Below are positions 13,678 through 40,714 of a DNA stretch of 64,000 nt, piece after piece (the stretch's first letter is position 1; each line of letters begins with the position of its first letter). A program made the position numbers and the translations under genes. Source of the DNA: Dipylidium caninum (Eukaryota; Platyhelminthes; Cestoda; Cyclophyllidea; Dipylidiidae); NCBI GenBank assembly GCA_017562135.1, contig QEYB01001463.1, forward strand, positions 95,532-159,531. Reading direction: 5' to 3'. A model generated the notes under the pieces. It was not told the origin of the DNA and ran no database searches. It was given only the letters and a program-made list of their open reading frames with translations.

Positions 13678-16552
13678 ATTCGCGTAGTTGATTGGTGAAA
13701 AATTCGGCGCGCGTAACCGATACGTTTTATCCAGGTATTCGGTCCAGATTTTAGGCATCGCAAAGGCCAGATTTTCTCCGCCTTAGAACTTCCATCCACC
13801 ATGAGCAGGAATAGGAAGTGCACTTTTAATGATAAAATAACACTTGTATCCATTATTTGGCCTCTTCACTTTCTATCCCCTTAGTCGCGGGTAAACAACC
13901 ACAGTAAACTTTTGTAGACCCAAATGCGAAAACACCATCTCCGAATATGGTAGACCGAAATTCATATAGACATGATATCCATAACATATGTCCTACAAAT
14001 GGAGTTAGGGTGTTAGATAATCGTTTTTTGTGAGTCCTATGGCTTTAAAGTGTTTTTGATAACATACGGAAGTACTTCTGCAGTAATATTTGGTCAGGAG
14101 GTATATAGATTTGCATAATGAGATATTTTTTATACCGCACATATGGGCAGATAACACGTTTTCCCACGGAACAGGGCCCTCAACCTCACCGGCGATAACT
14201 CGAATACTACGGCACATTGTATATGTAAGTGTGTATACCTCCCATCCAACAGTAGGGAAGCGACCGGACGGCCTGTCCGACTATCGAGGCCATGGGAAGA
14301 AAGGAAAGCAAGAGAAAGATAGAGAAGGAAACGTTTTCGTGGGAAGTGTGTAGCTTCACTTGCAAATAAACGAGCCCAAGGACCTACAGTTATGTGATTT
14401 TGTTTTTTGTCTTTCCATTTTCCTTCGCTCTCCTGAGTGGTTGGTATTGGGGACACACTTCCATCACTACTTAGTTGCCGCCGAACCTTTCACTAAATAT
14501 CAGGATAACCCGTTTAGGATGGAAGATATTTCCGAATGAGTGCATAAACCTGGATACACTTAGATGAGTAGAATATAAAAAACCTGCCGTTTCCACTCCT
14601 TTAACCTCCAGGTTACGTCTATTTCTACGAAGGCGTGTAAGTCATGAATTTAAATGTTTTTGCTTACTATACCATAAACAATGGTTTTTAAGAGTATGCT
14701 AAGAAATTCAATGAAAATTCAATGTTTAGCATTAACTCAGATGAGAATCCCATCTTCATGGTAATTTTGTCCTAGAATGAAATCTTTACGTTGGGGTTAA
14801 GGTTAGGGACTTGTTTCTATCTCGTCTCATACATGTACTTCAATGTTGCAACAACGCCATTTAGACATGAACATAATCTTTTACAAATTGTTTCCTTATT
14901 TCTTGCGCTTATTCGAAGGATGTAGCCAACATTACACTTTTCGTAGAATTGCCCATAAATCCTAACATCAATTATCCATACCTTCCCAATTCCTCGTTGT
15001 TTTACATCATGGGGCGATTTTTATCCAAGCTCTGTTGTTGTTTAAAAATAGGAAACTGTTGGTAGGAGAAAGAAGACTAAAAAGAAGTGTTCAATTTTTA
15101 TTGGCTGTTTTAATACGCGCGGACAAATAGCTTCAATCGTAGCCAATTAGAAGAAAGTGCGCAAGAGCACATTCAATCGGAACGCACATGTCCCCGTAAC
15201 CAGGTGGACGCGAAGCCTGGATTACGACCAACACACTGCCTGGTTAGGTGCAGTGAATAACGTAAAACAACGCAGCTAAATGGAACCCAAGGCTCCGATT
15301 TCAATCCATTTGGGATAGGAGAAAATTCTTTAAATCTGACGCGCACATAAAATACTAACAAGGTGGCCCTCTAAACTAAGACAATTACGAACCGTCTGAC
15401 TAAGGCTACTATAGTGAAAGGGAAGATTAAATTACTGATACCGTCAAAACAGGCCAAGTATTAGGGTTTATTCGAACGACATATTTGAGACAAAAGTTTT
15501 TAATCAAGGCATGAAGAATGAATAGAGTAATATCACGTACAATGTTTTTGCTTCGGTTCAGCCCTAATAAATTGGTATTATTGTGAAATTTTACGTTAGT
15601 ATGAATAAAATAACTGGGGATATAAAACAACGCCTATTTAAAGTATTACTCAACGCGAAACGAGTCGGTGTACTTTTGTGAGTAACGTTCAGAGACGCAG
15701 ATGCCTATCCCTTTTTTAAACAGCCGAAATTAAGGGAAAGACTTTTGTAAAGATGGAAGGAAATAGGTTTAGGCGGCATGATACCCCGTCAAATTCATTT
15801 CCTTCCGAAGGGGAAATGAAAGCCAATGGTGCAAAAAAATATATTAGTGTAATATATAAGATATAATTACGTCCCATATGATTATTTTCTCTGTATCAAT
15901 GACGTAGACTTACATTACGTTCATTTAAACAGGGGGATACTAGAGGTGGAGAGGATTTGGTTGCGCATACACTTAGAAATATAGAACAAGTGATATAAAA
16001 TATCGCGAAACGGGGTAGCTATCCGCCTAAAATTCATTTCAGGTTTGGAAAGGGAGGTTAGCGATTAACGAGTCCCTCAAGAAGCTAACTAGAACAGATA
16101 CGTTTGCTGTGGGCATTATGATTGTTATGTTCTAGATGTGTAGAAACATTTCATAAGATGTGGATTCTTTACGCATGGGGAGTTATATATTCGTACTCAG
16201 ATTTGTGTGGCCCCTGAGTGGATGTCTACGCAGCAAGCCGGCCTCAATTTTATTAATATCAATGGCATCACCTAATAAACCTTACCAAAAAATTTCAACG
16301 AACCTTTATGCGCTTTGTCATTTAGCAATATGTATGGCTGGATACACATGTTTATATTTATCTAAAACTAACTTATTTTAATACTCTTAATTTAATAACC
16401 AAAAATTATTCACAAGTTGGGTGTTGTATAATAAAACAACATTGTAGCGCACGTTGTTATTTTAAAAGCAGAATTTTTGTTATAATCATCCAACGTTTAA
16501 AAGAATCGGTGCGCCGCATCTGTTTGGTTCCAAAACTCGAATAATTGGGGCA

Positions 16553-16564
16553 CGCTTTTCAGCT
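16553..16564 (+). promoter_or_regulatory. 3' splice acceptor immediately before the Elongin C start
   Basis: The sequence GCTTTTCAG ends two bases before the Elongin C ATG. It could be the 3' end of a 5'UTR intron, or a trans-splicing acceptor for a spliced-leader RNA, a process known in several flatworms. The sequence does not distinguish between these. Confidence 0.45.
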
Positions 16565-17818
16565 ATGACCACCACCCAAAGAAGCGATCCACCCTCGGAA
16601 ACTGTATTCGGAGGCGCAGAGGGTCCAGACGCAATGTACGTTAAACTTGTATCATCAGATGACCATGAATTCTACGTCAAACGCGAATATGCCCTAACCA
16701 GCGGTATAATAAAGGCAATGCTCTCCGGGCCGGGTTTGTTGCCCCTTTTCCCCTACTTTCCCTGCTACATGTTTGCTTCTGGACTAAGGATAGTTTCTGG
16801 AGTGCTTATACAAATACGGAGTCTGCCGTCTGCTCTAGGTGTTGTAAAATATCTTTATTAATACGTTACTTTACCTGCTATGAGATTTCTGTAAGTAACT
16901 TGCACAACCTGCCATCGTTATCTTATTTTTTTGTATTTTTTTTTCGACTGCAACTGCAGTGTTATACAAAAGATGGCAACTAGTTAATTGTCCTCATGAT
17001 GCGCTGTCGATGGATATTTTCTAAATCGACTCACGATCCACCACATATGCGTGGTTTTTGCGCCACAGTTAGCTCAAAGCTTGCTTGTCTATTGACCTAT
17101 CAGTTACATTTAAGCAGATCATTTTGACATAAACTTTTGTGGTTTGTCGTTTACTTGTTTTTAATGGTTGTATCGTTTCACAAGCTACTCTTGTCCATCA
17201 AGTAAGAACTGTCGTGTAAATGTGTCTGCGGAACAAACACAAAATTCCACCTTATTGATTCGGACTTCTGCATTAGCCGGCTGCCCATAAAATTAGTCAG
17301 TATTATGACAAGTTAGTTCTTTGCAATTTTCGTGCTTGGAGCCTAATGCTTTGTTTTGCTTAATGGAAATAGATTACGATAGACCATCGTGGTATCGCCG
17401 CATTTCATTTTCCCTGAACTTTGCTAATGTTCGCGCTTCTCCGACGTATCGCAGGTTTTAGATGTTTGACCAAAGGGTATCATTGTTTATGCTAATCGTT
17501 ATTGATGATTATTTCAGTGTTATTCATAATTGGGATTTCTTCTGCATTGCTGTTTATCACTGTAATTACGCCGATGATAATGTAGTACTGCAAGTAAGTC
17601 TTAATATTTACACTTTACTCCACACAGGCCAATTTCAGGAAAATGAAACAAATGTAGTGCACTTTCGCGAGATACCCTCACATGTTCTTCAAAAGGTGTG
17701 CAGCTACTTTGCCTACAAGGTCCGCTACAGCAACTCCTCTTCGGAGATTCCGGAATTCCCCATAGCTCCGGAAATCAGCCTTGAATTGCTAATGGCTGCC
17801 AACTTCCTTGACTGCTAG
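16565..17818 (+). CDS. ELOC: Elongin C, two exons
   Basis: Elongin C is the small adaptor that pairs with Elongin B and binds BC-box proteins (VHL, SOCS-box proteins, Elongin A) in cullin-RING E3 ligases and in the Elongin complex. Exon 1 is 16565-16733, ending in a split Gly codon with donor GTTTGT. Exon 2 is 17628-17818, after a CACACAG acceptor. The joined frame is exactly 120 codons (119 aa), against 112 in human. Exon 1 reads [20 protein letters not shown] and [15 protein letters not shown]; exon 2 reads [36 protein letters not shown] and the invariant C-terminus [10 protein letters not shown]. Only the first 15 or so residues differ markedly from vertebrates. The 894-nt intron holds no coding homology. 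No poly(A) hexamer was identified with confidence downstream. Confidence 0.97.
16734..17627 (+). other. Elongin C intron
   Basis: GT-AG intron that interrupts a glycine codon (phase 1). I see nothing else in it. Confidence 0.9.
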
Positions 17819-19361
17819 GATTTAGTGATTGCTGACCATTTCTGTTTCAAATATAAGCTTTGATGCTGTGGCTATTTTTCCCAAATTTTTTGATTTTTAT
17901 ATTGTCGCGGAGACAGGCGACTCTCCCAATGTTGTTATTTATCACACTTATTTACTGCTGTCGTAGTATGAATCGCCTGTATTTTATTCGAATGTTGTTC
18001 ATCCTGTGTGTTCGGACCCTGAAATCTCAGTTCGTGCGACTCGATTTTGCGTTATGCACAGCTTTCAACCAACGCAGATTTAGGGAAATATTATTACTTC
18101 AGGCTCCTTATCACCGTTGCCTCTGCGCGGTCAATTTCTTTTTTGCTCAACTTAATAACTGCGGTATGAACTAGGTGACGCCTGTAACATCTATACTCCA
18201 TGTTATTTGCGTACCATTGCAATCCACAGAACTGTCATGACCACTCGGCCCCTTCTACAAGAAAAAGGACCGTGGACATATATGAAAGCGTGCTCGGCCT
18301 GTTGGACGGTCTAGGCGAACGAATGCTGTTTTCGCCTATCTTCTATGATTTATTGAAATATAACTGAAATTGCCAATGGCAGAGTTAGTGATGAACTATC
18401 TCGCAAAGGGCAAAGCCATCTGTAGTGTTATTCCTGCAGACTAGGTCATCACGACAACGTAACAGTGATTATAGACTATTTGGGGGGAGGAGAGGGGAAG
18501 CGCTTTAGTAAATATCCTTGCTGCAACTAAGGGTCCCTGCACTGATCAGGTAGGTGAAACATAGCCAGTGCTTAGGGGGAAGTGGGCGCGGCTGGATGGG
18601 GAGTCGCGATTTTTGAGAAAAAAAGACGAAGGGCTGAAGTACTCGTATTGGTCTGCTAACCGTTCGCCTTGCGGATGAGGGTGCGTTCTGGTCAAGTATG
18701 GCGGTCTGGAGGTGGTGTGAAGGACTATTTCATTTTATAGGGGCGTATTTAGGCCGCTGTTGATGTTTTTAACTTGCTTGGTTTTAAGGGGAAAGGACAC
18801 CATAATCTAAAATTTGCGATTATGACGCGGAGGGCCGTTAACAGTCAAGAGGCGAAGAGATTGCGGCCGTTTAAATTTGTTTGCGTATAACGCCAAGGAG
18901 ATCTGCAACGTCCAAGTCTGTCCGAAATAATCAAAAAGTAAGTGGCGAATGAAAGTTTATTGGAGCATGAGTTAAAAGCCTGGGCTCAAACAGTGTCAGA
19001 AAATGCATAATAATTTGTGGCGAATGCTATAAAAATTTTTACTCAAGGTTAGTAAATTAAGTAAAATGTGAAAGTGACGGAATGATCAACTATCTGCTGA
19101 AATTGTTAACGGTCAATGCAATGATGGGAAAAATTAAAACAAAAAAGGCCGCGGCGTAGGTAACAGTCTTAGCTATTTGTCTGTCCCCTGCGTTACTCTG
19201 TGGATGGTACATTCACATTTGCTGAATGGATAACGCACAACAACCAGAAATCCCAGCAAAAGAGAATGGGTACATTCGTGTTATGATACTTTCATTTTCT
19301 GCTTGAATGCATGTAACATTAAGTACTAATCGGCAACGTTTGTCATACTTTGGATTTGTAG
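17819..19361. other. Spacer between Elongin C and the first recognised BTBD10 exon
   Basis: This stretch must hold the Elongin C 3' end and probably the 5'UTR and first coding exon of the BTBD10 homologue, since the first recognised exon lacks an initiator ATG. No exon could be assigned. The region 18480-18900 is G-rich on the plus strand. Confidence 0.5.
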
Positions 19362-33195
<13,834 letters not shown>

Positions 33196-33969
33196 ACCTG
33201 TTGAGTATGGACTTCCTCTCTCTGTACTTCCCGGTTCTCATCATTATCCGTGCGTGTGCGGATCCACAGTATCTCTCCGACTCATCATTGTGTGCAGTTT
33301 GCAAGGCGCTGTACGCTTCTACTGCGTTCTATACTCTTATGCCTTATTTGTCTTCACTTTCACTTGAGGGCGGGCGATTATTAGGCTTTAGACGCGCCGG
33401 GCAACTAAGCAAGTTACATCAACCACTTTGTTCGACTTACTTATATGTTGCCCATTGTCGATATTTTCATTTTCTAGACCTACAATATGCTATCCGGCTT
33501 ATTTGATTGTGGTTACTTGGGATGTAAATAAGCCGACATTACTCTGCGATTCTGGTGTTTTTGCGCTGTAGCATGGGATTCGTGGAATTTTAGGCAAGCA
33601 TGTGGAGGGCGGGTGAATAAAAGTGGGTTGAAATTCTAAAAGAAGCCAAAAAGTCGGTGAAATAGGTTAGTGCAGTCTATTCGGTGTTTTCTAGTGGCGA
33701 TTCGCTTCTTGCCATCAGTTATTATCCAATGAGTGGGCCACCATTTTATGCATTACACTGGGAAGCAGCTTATTCGGCTGTTGTGTATGAGTTTTCCAAG
33801 AGCCAGTATAATGATATTTGATGTCAAAAGAAACCCAAACTGAAGTATTGTTGTAGCTATAAGTATAATCGAGTTTGTGAGGAAGATAGGTCCAGTACTA
33901 CGGCTTCCAACGCCGGTGCACTCCACAGGATGTGACCCTGGAGACAGATTAGCTTCACATTTGCAAATG
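33196..33969 (+). other. BTBD10 3' flank
   Basis: Probable 3'UTR and short spacer before R1 copy 2. No other gene was recognised. Confidence 0.5.
33616..33621 (+). terminator. Candidate poly(A) signal AATAAA of the BTBD10 homologue
   Basis: Canonical AATAAA about 420 nt after the stop codon and before the downstream R1 copy. The cleavage site is not confirmed. Confidence 0.45.
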
Positions 33970-36091
33970 GCTGAACAAGTAGCGATTCGAGCGCAGTGCG
34001 CTTATTTGTGTCTGTGGAGATCATTTCAACTAGACACTACGCTCTTGGCTTCAGCCTGAGTGCTAGAGCACACGCTGGTTCGTGGGTGTGGCGAACACAA
34101 TACAATTGCTAAGACGCGATCGACTTCACCGTTGCGGGTCAGTGGTGGCGAGCAGCAGTACGGGAGGAAAGCAACCGAAGACCACACCACCGGTCTGCAA
34201 GATGTAGATTACACCAATTGCGTCTCTCTCGCCACTCGCACAATGCTCCTCGTTGCAAATACAATTTTGTCACCAGTGGACCGCAAACTGCCACAGCTAC
34301 CAACACCAGCTGGACGGGCTAACCGTCATGTCGTCAAGAGAAACGCCCGTAAATACGGCCTCCTTCGACACTCTATCATGTGAAGGGCACTTCGGCATGC
34401 TGAGAACAACAGAGTCGATTGGCTACAAACATTAAAAGCGATCCTCGAGAACTTCAACGTCCCATTCAACCTGCTTCAATGCTACAACTCGCCAAGCCGT
34501 CTTGTCGGGCCACCGAGAGGATTCACCATTTCAGCTCGCCAGACAAGATAACCACACCTTTTCCTCAGATTCATCTTTCTTCGGTTGCAGTGAAACCTTC
34601 CCACTCTCCTCTGCAAATGGAGTTACGTCGTCCACGTGGCCCCGTGTCAGATTCAATACTCGACCCTGTCTCAACGCTTTCGTCAGTCGTCTTGTTCCAG
34701 TCCTTCGTCCCTTTAACGCAGACATGACTTAGCAAATGTGTAGTAAAGCAACTTCAACAGTGGCCACATACACTTGGTCTGGGACAGCAGTGTGGATGGT
34801 GGACGAGTTATGCCACTGTGTCATATGACGGCGTCAGCGCGAGACACTAAGGTGGCCACGCTCAACGGCCCCAATGCCGCTGTTCGCGCAGTACAACCAG
34901 AGGGGGAGCGAGTGAGCGAGCACGTTGACACTGGACCACCTGTCCCAGAGGAGGGGTCTTGCGGGGGACGGTGGTGACAACTCTTGAAATATCCGTAAAT
35001 CAGGACAACACAACTGCTGTTTTCGCCCTCGCATTGCCTGTTCTCGAAACACTCCTGAGGTGACCACGCTGATGTCTGGAGGACTAGACGACAACGAAGT
35101 CGTCATCAAGGGGCTTAGCATTCGCTTCCAAACCGACAATAAAGAACTTGTCCCATTAATGAACAGTAGAGGAGGTGGGAAGGAGGATACGTGGCGCGTG
35201 TACTCACACCTCTATTGAACTCTCGAACTGCTCACTCGGAGTGAATAAGGCAGCATAGACGCCAGCTTATCCACCAAGACTCACGAATGACACAGTGTCT
35301 TCCTCCTAAGCTTTTTTAGTCAGCTTAAGCGACAAAACAAGGGCGCATTCTTCTTTCGAGTAAACGATTGATCGAACTAAGTGTCATTCACACCTTTCAT
35401 CAAAATATGGAGCCTGTGGCAAGGACTCCCTCTACTCCACCTTAACCCACGCCACGGGACGCCACAAGCCACGCCACTCCGGATACCACGATCCCAGAAC
35501 AACTTGGACAGGCCATCATTGGGGGAAAAGGGCCTCATCCCGCCTCACCTCGACACACTGCAGGTGGCATTGGGCGAGAAGAGGATTGGTGTCGGCGGAA
35601 CAACAAGAAAAAGAGCATGGACAAAAAGAGGAAGAGGATATTGGAGTCACGCCATGGATTTGGATGCAACTCCAATCAACATGGTGGAGGGCGACTCAGA
35701 AACCCGTCGTTCCTTCATTTCTCCACATTGTGCTCCTCCAGAGTCCACTAGATACTGGTTGACGCATAGTAAAAGCAAACGCCTACTTCAGACTCGGTCG
35801 GCAACCGAGGAACGAAGTCACTCTGTCCTCTCTACCCTCTTTCGCCATTCTACCCCCGTCTTTCTGTGGTGTTTGCTTTAACAAAATGACTTCACCACTG
35901 TGAAACATGCTGTTACATAAGTGCCCTGCAAGTGGCACTCCACAACGCCGTCCAAGTTGCAGCTAAGAGTCACTGGGATAAGTCTTATGCCTCTCCAAAT
36001 GCACTCATGACTGCTAGAGAGCGATGAAATCGCGAGTATCATCCGAAAGGCAAGCTCTCTCCTCACCACACGGTCGGGCGTGTTTGAAAGG
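33970..36091 (-). repeat. Repeat R1, copy 2 (right arm of inverted repeat)
   Basis: Reverse complement of 26852-29033. The left edge GCTGAACAAGTAGCGATTCG and right edge CGGGCGTGTTTGAAAGG mirror copy 1. Differences noticed are a handful of substitutions, a C-run length change near 34965 and a few larger indels. The largest frame (35381-35881, +, 166 codons) is longer than its counterpart in copy 1 only because the 26-bp segment is missing here. No domain is recognised in either copy on either strand. Confidence 0.88.
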
Positions 36092-39000
36092 TAGTTGAGG
36101 AGCCTCGTATTAGTTGCGCTTTTACGTACGCCCATATGAGGCAGTGTGGCAATCACGTTGATTCGTTTTCATTAACCGTAATCTTCGTTAAATGAATGGA
36201 ATTTTCTGCTAAATGGGGATAAGAATAATTCAGGTGTTAAAGAGATCAGCTTCTTGTCTTGTTTCGTTTTCATTTTCGATTTGTCCACCGTAGGCGGTAT
36301 TTTTTGCTACCATTATGTGGCTCCTAGTTGTTCCATCTTATGACTAAACCATCCAAGGGGCAATGAATGCGAGTGAACGAGCATTTCCTTTTCCGAGACA
36401 AGCCCAAAGGTTGTACATTTGAATGTGTGCGTCTTTTGTACTCTTACCATGCCCCATTCCATAGTGGTGTCAGAGGACAAAAAGGATCTGTGTTTTTCCC
36501 GGCGAGAGGCCATCTGGATGCACTGACCAACCTCCTTCCAGTCGTGCTTGCAATTGTTCACAACCATCCCAGGCTTTTTGTGCACTCTCTACGCTTACCT
36601 TCCGGCCTCCTCCATCCTCCCTGGATATCACGTCGGTTGCTTGTGAAAAAAAGTCGATATAGTGGCGTCTTCCTTCTCTCTTTAGGCAAGTTTCATCACG
36701 AAGAAGCGACTCGGTTTACACGACGTCAAGAGCTTTGGGTACCATTCTTCTGTTATGAGCACCCTTTACTACACTATGAGGCGCACGCAATGTATATGAG
36801 ATGCCTAATTCTCGTCGCATAATCGTATGACTTCCAACTACTTACTTCCTATTCGGCGAAGATCGAACAAATGTTGACACCTATTTGAAAGGTAGTATCA
36901 TGTGGCAGCACAATAAATCGCAACTGTTACCGTTTGGCCAACAATATGGTGTTAGGGTAGGAGGAATATGCACGGAATTTCCATGCATCAAACTCATCAT
37001 GTGGATGAGAACTCTTTCTCCTCTCCATTGCCTCCTCGTCAAAAGCGGAGTCAGCAGTCAGGATCCTTGCGAGCATGACTCGTTCGCCGACGATTAACCA
37101 CTGAAAAGTGTATGGAACAGCCACCTTTTCTACGATCCGCGACTAAACAGGCGAAAGGGCAATTTCCGCTACAGTGGAATCTGTGCTTCACAACCTCGAC
37201 CGTGCCAGTTGTGGCAACATCTTTACCGAATGAACAGGAAGACAACGGGAGATGATGGGCCGAGAGAGTACGCTGGTGGTTCATGTTTAATCGCGAGATC
37301 TGGGATGGCGTATGAAGTTGGACGGGGTCCATCATGCAATTGTGATTCCTATCCAAGTGAGGTTGTAGAGGGCGCGAGAAGAGGTAGTCTAAACTGATCT
37401 GACTGATGGATTCGGTTACGTGGATCCTTTCAGCCACGAAGCAGGCAATTTATACCCCGTTTTATTTACCTACACTCGTCACGAAGAAAAGGGCACATAC
37501 ACTTACCAAATAAGTCCCATTTATGAGTTACCTCCTAGCTGTGCAAAACTATCAAGAAATGACAACACCGATCCCCTCATTCCACCAATATGTAGGAGTG
37601 GAAAGTATGCAAAAAACCCCTTACTCCTCATTTTTGTTCTTCAACTTCAAAGTTCACACAGAAATCTTATTTAAATGAGGAGAAGTGTTACACCATAAAT
37701 TGGTCAACTGGCGTCATTTGATTGGTCTCACGGCTCACTGATTTATAGCTGGTCGGTGGAGTGCGTGGGCGGCGATTCAAAGTGCGCAGCGGCTGTGACC
37801 CAAGCACAGCCATAGATTCTGCCGTTTAATGAAAGAGGACAAGTAGGAGTACGGAAATTATGCAACACTTAGATACACTGTCCTCTTGAAGGTGAAGCGG
37901 GTACGAGATTCATTTGTCCCACTCAATTCTACGCGAAGGAGGAAATGAGGAAAGAGGGTTCATATTAAAAAGTTAACGCCTTCTGATGCATCGACACGGA
38001 TCGCAAGTTGCCAAAACTTGCGCATGTTATTTTATCAGTGCGATTTGGAGGACGTACATTTGTATATTTTGTGTTGCGAGGGAGAGAGCCGTCATCAGGC
38101 CAAACATTCAACCTCGCTGACTATGGCCTGAAGCTCAGGCACGCAATTAAACCAGATGTGCCATATCAAGTATGCTGGCGTCAGAATGACAAAAAAGCGA
38201 AGAACTTCGTCGACCTTCCGTGAGTATTCACAGTTAAGGAAACCCATGGCGTTCTGAGATTTCTCAGTCACACATGAGAAAACTTCGATTGCTTCGTCAA
38301 GGTGAGCACACGGAGGGCGTCAAACAGTAGACTCTAGCAGTAGGGATCGGTAAGGGGGAGAATAGCATGTTCATTTTCGTATCCAAAACTGAGCAGTCTC
38401 ACCACATGATGATTACGACAAGGCTGCCCTCATCTTGTATAAATGGGAACCGTTTTTCTTGGCCTCGCAGGAGCGCCCCAAAGCCGAACCATTTTGTTGC
38501 GCCACCAGCTAATGATTACACCTGTGTGCTGTAATCGGTGAGAAGGATGAAAAGAGATGCTCCACCCTGCCTACCCAACTGGAGAACTCATCAGAAAGGA
38601 TTTTCTTACTAAGTCCTATTGTCTTTTATCCCACAATTCCAAGACGTTAGACATGGCAGGCTCAGTGGTATTGTGTTGAGAGAGCGTACTGCTCACATTC
38701 AGTAGCTTCTCCAAAATCATGGGCACAGAGAAGGATGAAACGAACCTCGTATGCAGGAATATAAGTGGGAGGAAGGTTTGAGGAAACGGCAGAAGCTAGG
38801 CCACCTCTGGTTACCCTTTCTGGACTTCGCACAAATTAAAGCGATACCTACCATCCACTCAATTTGCGGCGATTGATGAGTGAACGACCTGGGAAACATC
38901 GATGGACATGAAAATAATTTCGTAATTTCGATAAACTAAGAGTCTTCACTAAAAGAGATGCCAGTAGGCACTTTTACCACCCCGATTTATCCAAAGTGGA

Positions 39001-40714
39001 AGCTTAGCTGTTACCCCCCACGGAGTGTTCTTACGGCAGTCAATAAGCCTGAGTAGGCGGTGGTTGAGTTCCATCATACATCGAAATAAACAGGCATAAG
39101 AGAGGGTCATCAAGTCGTTGACACAACATAATTAATGTCCTTCGTTGCCTTCCCGCGCAAGCTGACTAACGAAAGTGATAGCACAGAAGACGGTAAAGAA
39201 CAGCAACCGAATTCTTCACAAACCATAGTAATGTGTAAGCACTATCCTACTCTTCGCTAGTGAGAAAGCCACCAGTGTGACGCGTATCACCCACTGGCTG
39301 ACGATGTTTGGCTACACCCAATCGCGAAGTGAAGACGGTTGAGCAACGGGGAAGAGAACATTTGAACGGCTCGACTACTTCGACAGCTCAGAACAGGGTC
39401 GAACGATAGTGGAGCTACTCAAGCAGACCTGACGCCTAATCTTTTAATGGAACGAATCAAGCCTTGAGTATGGGGTGTCACTATTCCTTTCACGGCGAGG
39501 AGTCTCAGTATACAGATCAGATGAGGTGTAAAAGGCCAACGTCAAATCTGAATACGTGTAAAAATAACCTATACAAGAGCTCCTATCGGCTCGGCCGATA
39601 GAGGTAACTGCGGAGATGGTAAACTAACGGTAGTGAATACTAGGATGGTCGGGAGATACAAAATGATTATTAAAAACTGCGAATAATGAGAACACAAAAA
39701 AGCTGCAAGCCTGCACTAAAGTGGACTGAAACTAGGGATGACTGGTCACGCATTCTGCAACATCGGGGTGGCAGTTATAAACAATAAGGGCTGAAGTAGG
39801 TTTTCATGACAGTCGGGTGTTTCGGCGACAGAAGTGGTAATGAGGACACACGTTGTCTGGGTAAGACGATTTCAAAGTGAGTGTATAATGCGTAAATCTT
39901 TAGCATTGGAGGTTTCCAATTAAATGTCACTAATCAAGCAAGAGTAGTATACAAAACTTGAGGCAAAGTGAAGATCACTTGGCATAGGCGGATTTAATAA
40001 CAAAATTTCATTGCCGTTGGAAGTGAAGAGCTTAGACTGAGTAGGCAGCACATTAGGAGATTCTCAACAAAAAACCTAAGGAAAAAAAATTTGAATAAGA
40101 TACAAGAGTGGTATAAATCAGCATGGGATTAAATTGCATTCAATTAGAGGATTTACTAGAACCGTGACACAGTTAGCAATAAGGGTAATCTAGTTCACAG
40201 TTAGCGCAAAAGGGACCGGAAAGCAAATATCAAGAAAAAAGGAAAAGCCAATAACGCGCAACAGCCATATAAATATTCATATGTCACAATATATTCCAAT
40301 CAGCTCACTTTGATAATTCGTTAAACTAATGTACTGCCCGCGGCAGACGATAAGTCAGCGTTTTGGGCGTCTAATTTTACTTCGTCATCATTGTCATTGC
40401 CTGGGAAAAAAAATAAAAAAATATAGTAATTACTCCACTGGCGTTCAGTCTGTCAATGAAACCGTCGTCACTACTCAACAAAAGTGCAGTCTACGGATGC
40501 TCAAGGGAAGTGAGCTGTAATTCCATTCTCGCTCTGAAGTCAACCCATTAGGAGGGCCACATCGACTTCCAACACCGTTTCAGCTGTTTGCAAAACTTGA
40601 TGAAAATAACTGTTATCTGCGAGACCACACAGCATACCCAGTATAAAAGTGCTTTTAGCCTCTTCGAGAAATGAGTTTAGTCCGCGGACTCAGCAAGTAG
40701 CATAGAAGTTGAAG
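36092..40714. other. Intergenic DNA, no gene recognised
   Basis: Contains a 151-codon frame (36367-36822, +) and a 128-codon frame (37051-37437, -) without recognisable domains. A 71-codon frame (38008-38223, +) overlaps a consensus GTGAGT donor at its end. An 8-bp perfect hairpin with a TCG loop sits at 39583-39601. None amounts to a supported gene. Confidence 0.45.

Larger units (their letters stand above)
9849..16564. other. AT-rich intergenic DNA, no gene recognised
   Basis: A 6.7-kb gap between eL24 and Elongin C. The longest frame, 13207-13758 on minus (183 codons), starts with ATG but has no recognisable domain, and such a length is expected about once by chance in a window this size. 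An alternating purine-pyrimidine tract lies inside it at 13639-13677. No RNA gene or mobile element was recognised. Confidence 0.5.

Noticed and set aside
13207..13758. 183-codon minus-strand frame as a gene
   Set aside because: No recognisable domain and no splice or poly(A) context. A frame this long is expected about once by chance in 64 kb of this composition.
35381..35881. 166-codon frame in R1 copy 2 as a transposase or other gene
   Set aside because: No motif recognised. In copy 1 a 26-bp insertion breaks the same frame, so it is not preserved.
39583..39601. 8-bp hairpin with TCG loop as a regulatory element
   Set aside because: Isolated, with no adjacent gene; hairpins this short occur by chance.
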